A stretch of DNA of 64,000 bases from Bacteroidia bacterium (GCA_030427245.1 JAUHXA010000005.1:124001-188000); one strand, 5' to 3'; shown: positions 24,976-33,408, counted from the stretch's first letter. Notes: a model not told the origin generated them from the sequence alone. Translations and numbers: made by a program.

Positions 24976-25101
24976 TTAGTCGACAAACGACATTATTACT
25001 TAGAAGGTTGTTTGATTGCAATTTCAAAGGTAGGAGGACAGCGCCGATTTTCCCATTACATTTTTCGTTGGATATACCTATATTCGGTGAAGTATATTGT
25101 G

Positions 25102-25109
25102 TAGTTTTG
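25102..25109 (+). promoter_or_regulatory. -7 promoter box for ribF
   Basis: TAGTTTTG fits TAnnTTTG and is 24 bases before the ATG at 25134. This supports 25134, rather than an upstream in-frame ATG at 24927 inside repeat R2, as the ribF start. Confidence 0.6.
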
Positions 25110-25133
25110 AGGCTTTTTATACTGATTGAGTGT

Positions 25134-26054
25134 ATGCGTATTTTTAGAAACTTAGACAATTTGGCCTCCTTCAAAAATGCTGTTATTACCATCGGTACTT
25201 ATGATGGAGTGCACATGGGACATCAATCTATATTGAAGCGAATCAATGATTTAGCCCAAGACATAGAAGGAGAAAGTATATTGGTGACTTTTCATCCTCA
25301 TCCACGGATGATAGTAAACGATAAGCAGGTTTCATTGCTTTCTACCTTAGAAGAAAAATTTGATTTATTGGCAAAATATGGAGTTGATAATGTAGTAGTT
25401 GTACCTTTTACCCGAGATTTTTCGCAGCAATCACCACAAGCTTATATTGAAGATTTTTTGGTCAAAAATTTTCAACCCAAAAAGATTGTCATAGGTTACA
25501 ATCACCGATTTGGGAAAAACCGAGCGGGGGATATTCATTTATTACGAAAAATGGGCAAAAAACTGGATTTTGAAGTAGAAGAAATCTCTAAGCAATTGGT
25601 GGAGGACAATTCGGTAAGTTCGACTAAAATTAGACAAGCTTTGGAGCTGGGCGAGGTAGAAACGGCGGTGAATTTATTGGGACATCCATATTTATTGCAA
25701 GGTATTGTGGTGAAGGGCAATCAACTGGGGCGAAAAATAGGTTTTCCAACTGCCAATCTTTCGGTAGATAGTGAGTACAAACTCATACCCGAAAATGGAG
25801 TTTATGCAGTGAAAGTAAAGGTGCGAGAAGTTTGGCACAATGGTATGTTAAACATTGGTTTGCGCCCAACTGTTGCAGGGGATTCCAAAACTATTGAAAC
25901 AAATATCTTTGACTTTGAGGAGGATATTTATGGCGAAACAATTGTGCTTGATTTTCAACACCGTATTCGTCCCGAACAGAAATTTGTCAATTTGGATGCT
26001 TTGATTCGGCAATTGAAGAAGGACAAAGAACAGGTTGTGAAATTGTTGAAATAG
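25134..26054 (+). CDS. ribF: Bifunctional riboflavin kinase / FAD synthetase
   Basis: Converts riboflavin to FMN and FMN to FAD. The 306-residue protein has an N-terminal nucleotidyltransferase domain (VITIGTYDGVHMGHQSILKRI, the GxYDGVHxGH signature; TFHPHPRMIV; VIGYNHRFGKNRAGD; VSSTKIRQAL) and a C-terminal riboflavin kinase domain (GIVVKGNQLGRKIGFPTANL; ENGVYAVKVKV; MLNIGLRPTV; ETNIFDFEEDIYGE). The start at 25134 gives the usual family length of about 305-310; the in-frame extension to 24927 would add 69 unrelated codons that cover repeat R2. FAD made here would feed, among others, ApbE (33409). Confidence 0.95.
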   Translation: MRIFRNLDNLASFKNAVITIGTYDGVHMGHQSILKRINDLAQDIEGESILVTFHPHPRMIVNDKQVSLLSTLEEKFDLLAKYGVDNVVVVPFTRDFSQQSPQAYIEDFLVKNFQPKKIVIGYNHRFGKNRAGDIHLLRKMGKKLDFEVEEISKQLVEDNSVSSTKIRQALELGEVETAVNLLGHPYLLQGIVVKGNQLGRKIGFPTANLSVDSEYKLIPENGVYAVKVKVREVWHNGMLNIGLRPTVAGDSKTIETNIFDFEEDIYGETIVLDFQHRIRPEQKFVNLDALIRQLKKDKEQVVKLLK

Positions 26055-26139
26055 GAAAACTTATTAAACCTTCCTTTCACACAACCGTCTAATAGGCTTC
26101 ATGCGTTTATATTAACAAACCATAAACCTCTTAACAAAG

Positions 26140-26703
26140 ATGAAAAAATCAATGGCTTTCTTTTTTATATTGTTTGCTACTTCTTTTAGCTCTCTTTTCG
26201 CTCAGTTTGAGCCAGATGTGATGGCACAAGACTTGAGATTTGATGGAGTTTATGTAGCCTCTATGCAGGACGATTATGCGGCAACTTCCAATGGTGTGCA
26301 GCTGTATGTTCGTTTTTTTGAGGATGGAACGGTAGCGACTGCTTCTACTACGAATGCGCCCAGTGAAGTCATGAGATGGCTCTTCCCTGGCAACAATGCA
26401 CCAATGGCATTGGGTGTATTTGGCTACAAACCTAAAAGCGGCAAATTAAAATTTACAACAACATCGGCAGGTGGAAAGGTGAAATACAAAGGTGTGGTTA
26501 GCAATACTGGCGAATTATTGATGGTGATAAAAAGTAAGATTACCCGAACCAAATTCGAAAAAGCATTTCATTTTGTATCCGAAAACGATGTTATCAACGT
26601 GAACACTCCCAACCACTATATTGATGGGGCAAGTCCCAATAGTGGAAATGGTAGTACTTATCCACAAACAAGAACTCGGGTAAAGGTGAAACCAAGGAAC
26701 TAA
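26140..26703 (+). CDS. Secreted protein of unknown function
   Basis: A 187-residue protein with a clear signal peptide (residues 1-22, hydrophobic core MAFFFILFATSFSSLFAQ). The mature part has a domain of about 130 residues of predicted beta strands (FDGVYVASMQDDYAATSNGVQLYVRFFEDGTVATAST; SGKLKFTTTSAGGKVKYKGVV), then a Gly/Asn/Ser/Thr-rich tail ending in basic residues (TRTRVKVKPRN). Such an ending is not a T9SS sorting domain. The fold resembles small lipocalin-like or 'response to stress' type beta proteins, but I do not recognise a family. A terminator lies 32 bases after the stop. Confidence 0.6.
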   Translation: MKKSMAFFFILFATSFSSLFAQFEPDVMAQDLRFDGVYVASMQDDYAATSNGVQLYVRFFEDGTVATASTTNAPSEVMRWLFPGNNAPMALGVFGYKPKSGKLKFTTTSAGGKVKYKGVVSNTGELLMVIKSKITRTKFEKAFHFVSENDVINVNTPNHYIDGASPNSGNGSTYPQTRTRVKVKPRN

Positions 26704-26734
26704 GGAGTTCACTTTTTCAAAAAAATCTATACCC

Positions 26735-26774
26735 AAAAGAGGCTATCTAATTTTGTTAGATAGCCTCTTTTTTT
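26735..26774 (+). terminator. Intrinsic terminator after the 26140 gene
   Basis: Sixteen-base arms AAAAGAGGCTATCTAA and TTAGATAGCCTCTTTT around TTTTG, followed by a T tract. It also reads as a terminator on the opposite strand, but no gene ends there. Confidence 0.88.
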
Positions 26775-26847
26775 ATTCGAAACTGTGTAAATAGTGAAAA
26801 AAGAACTGTAAAACTATTATAAACATTCGTTTACAATGGTTCAACGA

Positions 26848-27012
26848 ACCCCGAGGTTTAGGGGCAGGCTTTAGCGACAATAGAAGCGGGTCGTTCAACC
26901 GTTGCCAAAATTGAAATTGTTGGCAAGGTTTCTCTCACAAGCAGAAACTTTGACAACGGTTACAGACCCCCAAGTTCTCGGAGCAGGCTTTGCCAACAGT
27001 TGAAGCGGTGAC
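26848..27012. repeat. Diverged direct repeat with hairpins in an otherwise empty spacer
   Basis: Two blocks near 26848 and 26965 share ACCCC..A.GTT...GGGGCAGGCTTT.GC.ACA.T.GAAGCGG (about 117 bases apart). Between them are inverted arms, AACCGTTGCCAAA with TTTGACAACGGTT, and GGTTCAACGA/TCGTTCAACC. No ORF is convincing. The 489-base spacer 26704-27192 otherwise holds the terminator and the promoter of the HTH-S24 gene. Confidence 0.5.
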
Positions 27013-27081
27013 AACAAAACCACACCTTCCCATAATTTCGAGAAAAATACTACTTTTTTTTGCTAAAATAATTCCATTTCG

Positions 27082-27089
27082 TAAATTTG
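27082..27089 (+). promoter_or_regulatory. -7 promoter box for the HTH-S24 regulator
   Basis: TAAATTTG is a perfect TAnnTTTG box, 103 bases before the start codon. It leaves a long leader that contains the palindrome at 27126-27147. Confidence 0.55.
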
Positions 27090-27125
27090 TTAGTATATTT
27101 ACAAGAGCAACAATGATTTACCAAT

Positions 27126-27147
27126 AAAATTAGTTAAAACTAATTTT
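27126..27147 (+). promoter_or_regulatory. Palindrome in the leader of the HTH-S24 regulator
   Basis: Perfect ten-base arms AAAATTAGTT and AACTAATTTT separated by AA, followed by more T (TTT to 27150). It may be an operator for autoregulation, or a weak RNA hairpin/attenuator. Both are inference. Confidence 0.5.
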
Positions 27148-27192
27148 TTTAGCGTAAAAAGAATTTTCATAGCAAAAATAAAAAATACGGTT

Positions 27193-28038
27193 ATGGCAGC
27201 GAGTATCATCAATGCAAACATCAAATTTATCCGCAAGCAAAAAAGCATGACGCAGCAGAGTTTTGCGGATTTAATTGGCATTAAGCGTTCTTCATTGGGA
27301 GCTTATGAAGAAGGACGTGCCAAGCCCAACTACGAAACGATTCAAACAATCGCCCGACAATTCAATATTTCGATTGATAAATTGCTCACCCAAGATTTGG
27401 CGAAAATCGCAGATGAAAGTGTCTTTGGCACAAGCGCCCATTCTGCTCCTCCATCAACTGCCTCTAATAATACGGCCGGATCTACAGATATTGAAGGAAA
27501 AAAACTGCGGGTATTGTCCATCACTGTGGATGAAAACGACAATGAAAACATTGAATTGGTCGCCGAAAAAGCAAGAGCAGGGTATTTGGATGGCTATGCT
27601 GACCCCGAATACATCGAAAAATTGTCGAAATTTCGTTTGCCATTTTTGCCACAAGGCACCTATCGAGCCTTCGAAATCAAAGGTGATTCCATGCTTCCTT
27701 TGCAGCCCGGTTCGGTTGTCGTTGGTGAGTATGTGGCAGATTGGACAGATGTGAAAGACAATGAGACTTACATTGTTGTGTCTCAAAACGAAGGGATTGT
27801 TTACAAAAGGGTCATCAACAACATTGATGCAAACAAAACCTTGATATTGAAGTCCGATAATGATACCTATCCTCCTTATCCGATTAGCATTGAAGACGTG
27901 GTCGAAATGTGGAATGCAAAGGCCTTTATTAGTAAAGATCCACCTTCTACCAATAGTGATACAACGCTTGAAAAATTGATGAGTACGGTGATTGATTTGC
28001 AGCAGGAGGTGATAAAGCTCAAGAATACCATTAAGTAG
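27193..28038 (+). CDS. HTH-XRE transcriptional regulator with S24 (LexA/CI-like) peptidase domain
   Basis: A 281-residue regulator. Residues 8-65 are an XRE helix-turn-helix (KFIRKQKSMTQQSFADLIGIKRSSLGAYEEGRAKPNYETIQ). Residues 66-105 are a Ser/Ala/Asn-rich linker. Residues 125-245 form the S24 latch and peptidase domain: AGYLDGYADPEYIEKL contains the Ala-Gly pair (129-130) in the cleavage-site position, the nucleophile Ser166 is in KGDSMLPL, and the base Lys205 is in VYKRVI. A short coiled coil ends the protein. It therefore has the parts of a self-cleaving repressor responsive to DNA damage or stress. It is followed after 21 bases by a vWA gene, probably in the same operon. It is not flanked by phage genes. 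Confidence 0.85.
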   Translation: MAASIINANIKFIRKQKSMTQQSFADLIGIKRSSLGAYEEGRAKPNYETIQTIARQFNISIDKLLTQDLAKIADESVFGTSAHSAPPSTASNNTAGSTDIEGKKLRVLSITVDENDNENIELVAEKARAGYLDGYADPEYIEKLSKFRLPFLPQGTYRAFEIKGDSMLPLQPGSVVVGEYVADWTDVKDNETYIVVSQNEGIVYKRVINNIDANKTLILKSDNDTYPPYPISIEDVVEMWNAKAFISKDPPSTNSDTTLEKLMSTVIDLQQEVIKLKNTIK

Positions 28039-28059
28039 GTTTTAATTTTTATCAGTGTT

Positions 28060-28731
28060 ATGAGTTATTTTGAAGAAGTAGAATCACCCGAAAATTACGA
28101 ACCTAAATGCCTTTGTGTATTGGTATTGGATGTGTCGGGTTCGATGACAGGAAGACCGATTGAGCAGTTGAACAGAGGATTGCAGACTTTTCACGAAGAG
28201 GTCATGCAAGATTTTGTGGCATCGAATCGCCTCGAAATTAGCATCATCATTTTCAGCAGTCAAGTACAGTGTATTCAAGAACCTATGCTGATTCCCAATG
28301 TGCAAATGCCAAAACTCACCACAGGCGGTACGACCAAAATGGCGGAGGCTATCCAAATGGCGATTGAACAAATCAATACCCGCAAGCAGTGGTACAAAAA
28401 CACGGGGCAAAAATACTATCGTCCCATGATTGTCTTGATGACGGATGGTGAACCCGACCGAAACCAAGATTTGGCAACTATCGGCAAATCTGTGCAAGAG
28501 GGAGTCAGTGGCAAACATTTTTCGTTTTATGCCATTGGTGTGCAGGGCTACAATCACCAAAAACTATCACAAATCTGCCCTTCTCACATGCCCCCTCTTC
28601 CGTTGGATGGCTACAAGTTTTCCGATTTCTTCAAGTGGTTGAGCAATAGTATTGGCACAATTACCAAATCTCGTCAGGGTGATGTGATTGCATTGCCGCC
28701 TGTCAGCGGATGGACGCAGACGGAAGTATAA
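28060..28731 (+). CDS. von Willebrand factor A domain protein (TerY/YegL-like)
   Basis: A 223-residue cytoplasmic vWA protein. The MIDAS motif is intact: DVSGSM (Asp-x-Ser-x-Ser) at about residue 24, a Thr in LTTGGTTKM, and the Asp in LMTDGEPD. The lack of any signal peptide or membrane segment fits the TerY/YegL subgroup, which in other bacteria works with kinases/phosphatases or AAA ATPases in stress and conflict systems. None of these partners is next to it here; the nearest MoxR ATPase is at 48.7 kb. Its only operon partner is the HTH-S24 regulator 21 bases upstream. The specific function is unknown. Confidence 0.82.
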   Translation: MSYFEEVESPENYEPKCLCVLVLDVSGSMTGRPIEQLNRGLQTFHEEVMQDFVASNRLEISIIIFSSQVQCIQEPMLIPNVQMPKLTTGGTTKMAEAIQMAIEQINTRKQWYKNTGQKYYRPMIVLMTDGEPDRNQDLATIGKSVQEGVSGKHFSFYAIGVQGYNHQKLSQICPSHMPPLPLDGYKFSDFFKWLSNSIGTITKSRQGDVIALPPVSGWTQTEV

Positions 28732-28775
28732 GAGGAAATTCAAGTTCAATACTTGTCTTTTGATTAAAATGTAAA

Positions 28776-29588
28776 TCATCTCTTTCTCCTACGTCCAACT
28801 CGATTGCGTCCACTTTTCAATCTCAAAAATAAATACACAAACGCCAATCCAATCAGTGCAGCCAAAGTCCAAAGCAGTGAATTGTCTTTTTTAGGTGAAT
28901 AATCAGAGTCTTGATTGTCTCGAGAATTTTTTTCCTCTTCGCTTAGTGTGTCTATCCCCTCATCAGAAATAATATCTTCCGTTTTGTCCATCTCTTGTTT
29001 TGACAAATCCTTTACCGCCGACATGGTAGAAACCAAAAGTGTATCTTTGGTATAACCCGTTTCGAAGCAAACTCCAAAGTATCGAAAAATGGTAAAAACC
29101 AAATCGGATTGCTCCAAATAATATTGTTCGGCCACTTCTATTGGTTTGTCTTTTTTGAAGCATTGCACGATATCGAATGAATGGTCGGCTACTTTCACTT
29201 TTGCAGGATAAAGTGTGTATTCAAATTGCATCACTGTATCGTTTACTTCAACAGGTGTTTGCCAATTGACTTTAAGCATTGAAGGAGTGATGACTTCTGT
29301 GTTTTCTAAAGGCTGCAAGGCAGAGGTAATAGCCTGACCATCATTGTCGTGGTATGCAGAGGCATCCTCATGTACTTCAATTTCTCCCGAACCCAATCGA
29401 AATGCCCACAATTGCGGAGGAAGTCCTTCTGCATCGTTTTTGTGTTGAAGAAATAAAACGGAGTTTTCTTGTTTGTTGAAGCCCAATATTTCCAGTATTT
29501 GAGGACCTCCAACGGTCGCAAAACTTTGGGAACAGAAAAAAGCCCCTATGAATAAACACAAAAGGCTTGCAAGGAATTGAGTTTTCAT
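28776..29588 (-). CDS. Exported protein with C-terminal membrane anchor, unknown function
   Basis: A 270-residue protein with an N-terminal signal peptide (LLCLFIGAFFCSQSFA, residues 9-25) and a single C-terminal membrane helix (LLWTLAALIGLAFVYLFLRL, about residues 236-256) followed by a very basic tail (KSGRNRVGRRRKR), so the intervening domain faces the periplasm. That domain has beta-rich segments (SVLFLQHKN; PQLWAFRLGSGEIEV; FEYTLYPAKVKV) and an Asp/Glu/Ser-rich stalk just before the helix. The 'hydrophobic helix plus basic tail' end looks like a sorting anchor, but no motif (LPxTG, PEP-CTERM) is present. It is convergent with the vWA gene and is not assigned to a family. Confidence 0.6.
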   Translation of the reverse strand: MKTQFLASLLCLFIGAFFCSQSFATVGGPQILEILGFNKQENSVLFLQHKNDAEGLPPQLWAFRLGSGEIEVHEDASAYHDNDGQAITSALQPLENTEVITPSMLKVNWQTPVEVNDTVMQFEYTLYPAKVKVADHSFDIVQCFKKDKPIEVAEQYYLEQSDLVFTIFRYFGVCFETGYTKDTLLVSTMSAVKDLSKQEMDKTEDIISDEGIDTLSEEEKNSRDNQDSDYSPKKDNSLLWTLAALIGLAFVYLFLRLKSGRNRVGRRRKR

Positions 29589-29819
29589 TTAGAAGAAATT
29601 AATTTGAATTATTCGATTTTGGTGCTAAAAACAACATCAAGATATAAAATTGAAGTGAACTCATCAAATATTCTTACAAAACAGCAGCAATAGATAGTTG
29701 ATCTGTCCTCATTAAAGCCGCAAATACTGCCACTGCAAAACCAATGTATCTGGAAGTTTTTGTTAACTTCTCCATCTAAATAATTTGTGGTATCATTGCC
29801 CAAACTAAAATGCAGACAA

Positions 29820-30227
29820 ATGAACCAACGAATTGCACAGATTGCTTTGGTGGTGAAAGACTACGATGAAGCAATAGAATTTTATACCCAAAAATTGAAT
29901 TTTACCCTTATTGAAGATACGGTGCTGAGTGATACCAAGCGATGGGTGGTCGTTTCACCTAAAGGAGAAAAAGGCTGCAATTTATTGTTGGCAAAAGCAA
30001 GTAATGAACGACAATTGGAGAGTGTTGGAAATCAGACGGGTGGAAGGGTTTTTCTTTTTATGTTTACCGATGATTTTTGGAGAGATTACCATTCGATGGT
30101 CGAAAAAGGTATTCGATTCATTCGCCCTCCACAAGAAGAAGTCTATGGAACTGTTGCCGTTTTTGAAGATTTATACGGCAATTTGTGGGACTTTATCCAG
30201 CCTTCAAGTGAAAATAGTGCTTCTTAG
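29820..30227 (+). CDS. VOC family (glyoxalase/bleomycin-resistance-like) protein
   Basis: A 135-residue protein with the two-module VOC fold: IAQIALVVKDYDEAIEFYTQKLNFTLIED (beta-alpha-beta), LLLAKASNE, VFLFMFTDDFWRDYHSMVEKGIRFIRPPQEEVYGTVAVFEDLYGNLWDFIQP. In the first strand the usual metal ligand His is Gln, while the last strand keeps the Glu (FEDLYGN), so metal binding may be altered. The start at 29820 is chosen since MNQRIAQIALVVKDY is the family N-terminus; an in-frame ATG-like codon further up would add 11 codons. Substrate unknown. It stands alone between a minus-strand gene and the MG2/plug gene. Confidence 0.8.
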   Translation: MNQRIAQIALVVKDYDEAIEFYTQKLNFTLIEDTVLSDTKRWVVVSPKGEKGCNLLLAKASNERQLESVGNQTGGRVFLFMFTDDFWRDYHSMVEKGIRFIRPPQEEVYGTVAVFEDLYGNLWDFIQPSSENSAS

Positions 30228-30260
30228 TTGGGCTCTCGGTTGTGGGTTGTGAAAATCGAG

Positions 30261-31967
30261 CTATTTTACTTCATAAAATATCTGTTGGGTCAAAATCTCT
30301 CCTTTGATGGTTTGAGCTACTACTTCTATTACAAACTGCCCTTTGTCGTGCCCATGCCGAAAAGAAAAATCACACTTGCCATCGTTGTCTGTCCTCAAAT
30401 CGGGATGCCAATAAACCAAAGGGTTAAAAAGCGGCAAACCCTCTTGTTCAAATGTTTGTTGAATCGGAAAATCGGGAATTGCCTGTGTGCCATTGACTGT
30501 GAATATATCTTCGTATTCTTCGGAAGGTACTTTGAGTTCTTTGGATTTGGTGCTGAGGTAAGCGATTCCTGAATTGCCCATTGCTCCAAAGTATTTTTGC
30601 AGGTCGGAATCATAAAAAAACAAATCCAAAGTTTCCATTTCGTTCACATCTATGGCAGCAATGAAATCAGAATTTCGGGTCAATTGTCCATCTACCACAA
30701 ATATCGGCAAACCACTGTGAAACACACGCTTACCAGGTGAAGGGTTGAACATTTTGAAGACATAAGTACCTTTTTTGGCTTTTCGGTATTTCAAAGCTGT
30801 TGAGACTTCCTTCAAAAAAACGGGAAGCGTGGGAAAATATTCAAAATCTGCAAATCGTATGGTTCGGTTAGGTAGGGGCTTTGAAGTTGTGTCAGAAACT
30901 ATGTTGGAGAAATCGGGGTTGGATTCAGTCGTTCCATATAGCTGATAGATTTTTTTTCGAAGACGACTTTGCTGTAAATAATTGATAATTGTAGAATTGT
31001 ATTCATTTGGAGTGTGAGCATCTGACTTCAAAAAAGAAGGTTCTTGCTGTTCTATTTTGATATCTTCGGGAATCAAACTCAAGAATTGAAGTGTTTTGAC
31101 TTCTTCAAAAAATGGCATTTCCAAAAGCAACTTCTGATTAGAATCTGTGGAAGGGTACAAAAACTCGTGGTCATCGGGTGAGAAAACACTGATAAGGTTG
31201 TTTTGTATAGGTTTTGCCGACTGATACCAAAAGTGAATTTTCTCGCTCAACTGTTGTGCGTTCACATTCCCTTCAAAATCAATTTTGAGATCGGAGTGAA
31301 TATCGGTCAAATCCCAATCACGAATGACCACTGATAGAGAAGCTTTTATTGGATTACCGTTTTTGTCTTTCACTTCAATAGTAGTGACTACCTTGTCCAA
31401 GGTCTTTACACTGGTGGACGCAATTTGTATTTGAAGTGAAGAATCGCTGTTCTTGAGGTTGGTCGAATGAGGAATAGACTTTTTATCTGACACAGGAGCT
31501 CCCGATTCTGACATTACCGTTTTATCTTCCAAATCATTGTAAATCGGGAGGTTTAGGTATGTCATTAATAACACATTTTCTTTGGTCAAAGTATTCATTC
31601 CCGAAACAGCCAATTGATATTTTCCCGTCTGCCAATCAAAGGGGATTTTGAAGTATCCATTAGCCGTAGTTTTGCCCTCTGTATTTACAAAAAACTGTTG
31701 ATGCACAGAATTTTCAGAATCAAACAAGCTGATTCGCAAAGCAACGGATTGACCTTGATAGGAGATAGGGAGATAAACCTTGAACCAAATATATTCACCC
31801 GTCACATAAAAAGACTTATCCAAATGTAGAAGCGATTGATTGGAGTCAAAAGAAGTTTGAGCGTTAGTTTGTTGAAGTACCAAAAAACTTAACAATAGGA
31901 AAAAAGCAAGTTGCTTCAGTTTGTTAAGAAGTAGACGGTAAGACCATTTTTTTATTATTCTTATCAT
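30261..31967 (-). CDS. MG2-like protein with carboxypeptidase/TonB-plug-like region, no barrel
   Basis: A 568-residue exported protein with a signal peptide (residues about 17-36, ending TNAQ). The first domain is of the macroglobulin MG2 type found in Bacteroidota envelope proteins (LLHLDKSFYVTGEYIWFKVYLPISYQGQSVALRISLFD; GYFKIPFDWQTGKYQLAV). Near residues 425-480 is a short stretch like the plug of TonB receptors (GLPIFVVDGQLTRNSDFIAAI ... FGAMGNSGIAYLSTKS), and the C-terminus is a MG-like strand set (GKCDFSFRHGHDKGQFVIEVVAQTIKGEI). It has no beta-barrel. It lies 36 bases after a DUF4249 gene on the same strand and is probably an envelope partner of it. Function is not known. Confidence 0.68.
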   Translation of the reverse strand: MIRIIKKWSYRLLLNKLKQLAFFLLLSFLVLQQTNAQTSFDSNQSLLHLDKSFYVTGEYIWFKVYLPISYQGQSVALRISLFDSENSVHQQFFVNTEGKTTANGYFKIPFDWQTGKYQLAVSGMNTLTKENVLLMTYLNLPIYNDLEDKTVMSESGAPVSDKKSIPHSTNLKNSDSSLQIQIASTSVKTLDKVVTTIEVKDKNGNPIKASLSVVIRDWDLTDIHSDLKIDFEGNVNAQQLSEKIHFWYQSAKPIQNNLISVFSPDDHEFLYPSTDSNQKLLLEMPFFEEVKTLQFLSLIPEDIKIEQQEPSFLKSDAHTPNEYNSTIINYLQQSRLRKKIYQLYGTTESNPDFSNIVSDTTSKPLPNRTIRFADFEYFPTLPVFLKEVSTALKYRKAKKGTYVFKMFNPSPGKRVFHSGLPIFVVDGQLTRNSDFIAAIDVNEMETLDLFFYDSDLQKYFGAMGNSGIAYLSTKSKELKVPSEEYEDIFTVNGTQAIPDFPIQQTFEQEGLPLFNPLVYWHPDLRTDNDGKCDFSFRHGHDKGQFVIEVVAQTIKGEILTQQIFYEVK

Positions 31968-32003
31968 TTTAATTTCTCATTTATTACCATTTGAACCTCC
32001 AGG

Positions 32004-33092
32004 CTATTCCCAATAATCTGGTTTCTCAAAAGAACTGTTCTCCCACAAAAGGCAGTCTTTGCATTGAGCAGGTGCATCCTCATAAGTTTGTGTGAATTCT
32101 CCACAGAGATGAAGCGGATAATTTACTTCCGAGGGAGGAATATACCGCCGCAATGTATCTCGCTCAACAGCATAAAAGTAGCCATAAATCACATTCTCAG
32201 TACGATTAAGGTTGGTAAAATTGCTCTCAATTTCACCGGCGGGAGTCTCAAAAAGCCCTCCACTTCTATCAGTCACTTGTGCCACTTGATTCCAATAATG
32301 GTATGCTCCTTCGCTCAAAGATTCTTGAAAAACAGTTAAGTAATAACCATAAACATAGCGGGAATTTAGAAATTCTTCCAAGACTGCAAACTGCTGCAAT
32401 TGTTCATCCTCTACCAAATTGCTGTCAAAAACAACCACTTTGTTTTCATTTAATTTTTCCTTGACATAGCACAAATCTCGTGGAGGAAAGGGAGGGATAT
32501 CCTCAGGCGGCTGCAAATCCCATACTTGATAAGCACCTTCAAAATTCCACTTCAAAAAAGGCCGTTCACCGTTAAAGGTAGTCAAATCGGTACTGACATG
32601 GTACTCCAAAAAATCAAAAGTCGCCTCGTCTTCAAATCTGTCCAAAACGACTCCTTTCTTGATTTCAAATCCAATGCTATTCATTGAAGGAGTGGGTAAA
32701 ATCGGCTCAAAAGTAGATACAATTTCGTCTCCTTCTTGTGTCAGCACATTTAATTGGTAGGACTGTCCCGTTTCTACAGAAAATTGAGGATCGTTTATTG
32801 GGATTTCTTCAAAATAAGAACTACTTCCCATCGTTTGTTTCAGCTCCAAAGTTTGCCCCAAATCATTCGTCAGGCGAACATTTTGGACATTGACTTCAAT
32901 GGGATTTATTGCATTTTCTCCTTGTAATGTGTTTATTTGATGGATTTGCACATGGATAGTAGATGGATTTCCTTTGGTCAATTTCGCTTGAACAACCAAG
33001 TTTCCATCATTTGAGTCGTCTGTGGCAAAGGATATTTCGTCTAAGCAGGAAGTAAATAGCAGTAAGCATATCAAAAATATTCTGATGTTCAT
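32004..33092 (-). CDS. DUF4249 family lipoprotein (third in the window)
   Basis: A 362-residue lipoprotein: signal LICLLLFTSC (Cys16) and then the DUF4249 pattern (NLVVQAKLTKGNPSTIHVQI; 'NVQNVRLTNDLGQTLEL'; FSVETGQSYQLNVLTQEGDEIVSTFEPILP; a C-terminal ... FGEFTQTYEDAPAQCKDCLLWENSSF, with Cys pair CKDC). The end with Cys residues and the RSGGLFETPAGEIESNF stretch match the longer DUF4249 type. It is upstream of the MG2/plug gene (36-base gap), a pairing also seen elsewhere in Bacteroidota without a receptor beside it. It differs from the pair at 20.3-22.4 kb in having the Cys-rich tail. Confidence 0.78.
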   Translation of the reverse strand: MNIRIFLICLLLFTSCLDEISFATDDSNDGNLVVQAKLTKGNPSTIHVQIHQINTLQGENAINPIEVNVQNVRLTNDLGQTLELKQTMGSSSYFEEIPINDPQFSVETGQSYQLNVLTQEGDEIVSTFEPILPTPSMNSIGFEIKKGVVLDRFEDEATFDFLEYHVSTDLTTFNGERPFLKWNFEGAYQVWDLQPPEDIPPFPPRDLCYVKEKLNENKVVVFDSNLVEDEQLQQFAVLEEFLNSRYVYGYYLTVFQESLSEGAYHYWNQVAQVTDRSGGLFETPAGEIESNFTNLNRTENVIYGYFYAVERDTLRRYIPPSEVNYPLHLCGEFTQTYEDAPAQCKDCLLWENSSFEKPDYWE

Positions 33093-33408
33093 GGGTTGTA
33101 GTTTATGTCCGTTGAAAGTAGCGGGGTTTTAAGCTGACAAAATAAGAAAATACTCACATTTTATACATAATCTGTTCTTATCTTACCTATTCAATTGCTG
33201 ATTTTGTCATTTAATGCAAAACTAATCATTTAATAATTAATCGTTTAACTTTAGATAAACATTGAGCTTTACAAACCAGGCTTTCTCCTCATACTGCAAT
33301 ATTTTCCCGTCATTCACGATATAGAATAGTAGCTTTGCAGCAACAAAACTAACTATTTTGAAGCTATAATGTTACCTTGTTCTAAACTCATTAATAACCT
33401 TTTTATCT
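33093..33408. other. 316-base divergent intergenic region with the promoter of the Trx-ApbE gene
   Basis: AT-rich, non-coding. It contains the -7 box at 33330 (own entry) and no hairpin terminator. The promoter of the DUF4249 gene on the minus strand must also lie here but I could not locate a good box. Confidence 0.4.
33330..33337 (+). promoter_or_regulatory. -7 promoter box for the Trx-ApbE fusion gene
   Basis: TAGCTTTG matches TAnnTTTG, 72 bases before the ATG at 33409. Confidence 0.5.

Noticed and set aside
24927-25133. In-frame extension of ribF through repeat R2
   Set aside because: The extra 69 codons lie in R2 and in sequence with no family similarity; a -7 box at 25102 and the conserved family N-terminus favour 25134.
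26848-27012. CRISPR-like array in the 26.7-27.1 kb spacer
   Set aside because: Only two diverged units with unequal internal sequence, no cas genes, and no regular spacers.
27193-28731. Prophage remnant around the CI/LexA-like regulator
   Set aside because: No integrase, structural or lysis genes nearby; neighbours are ordinary chromosomal genes.
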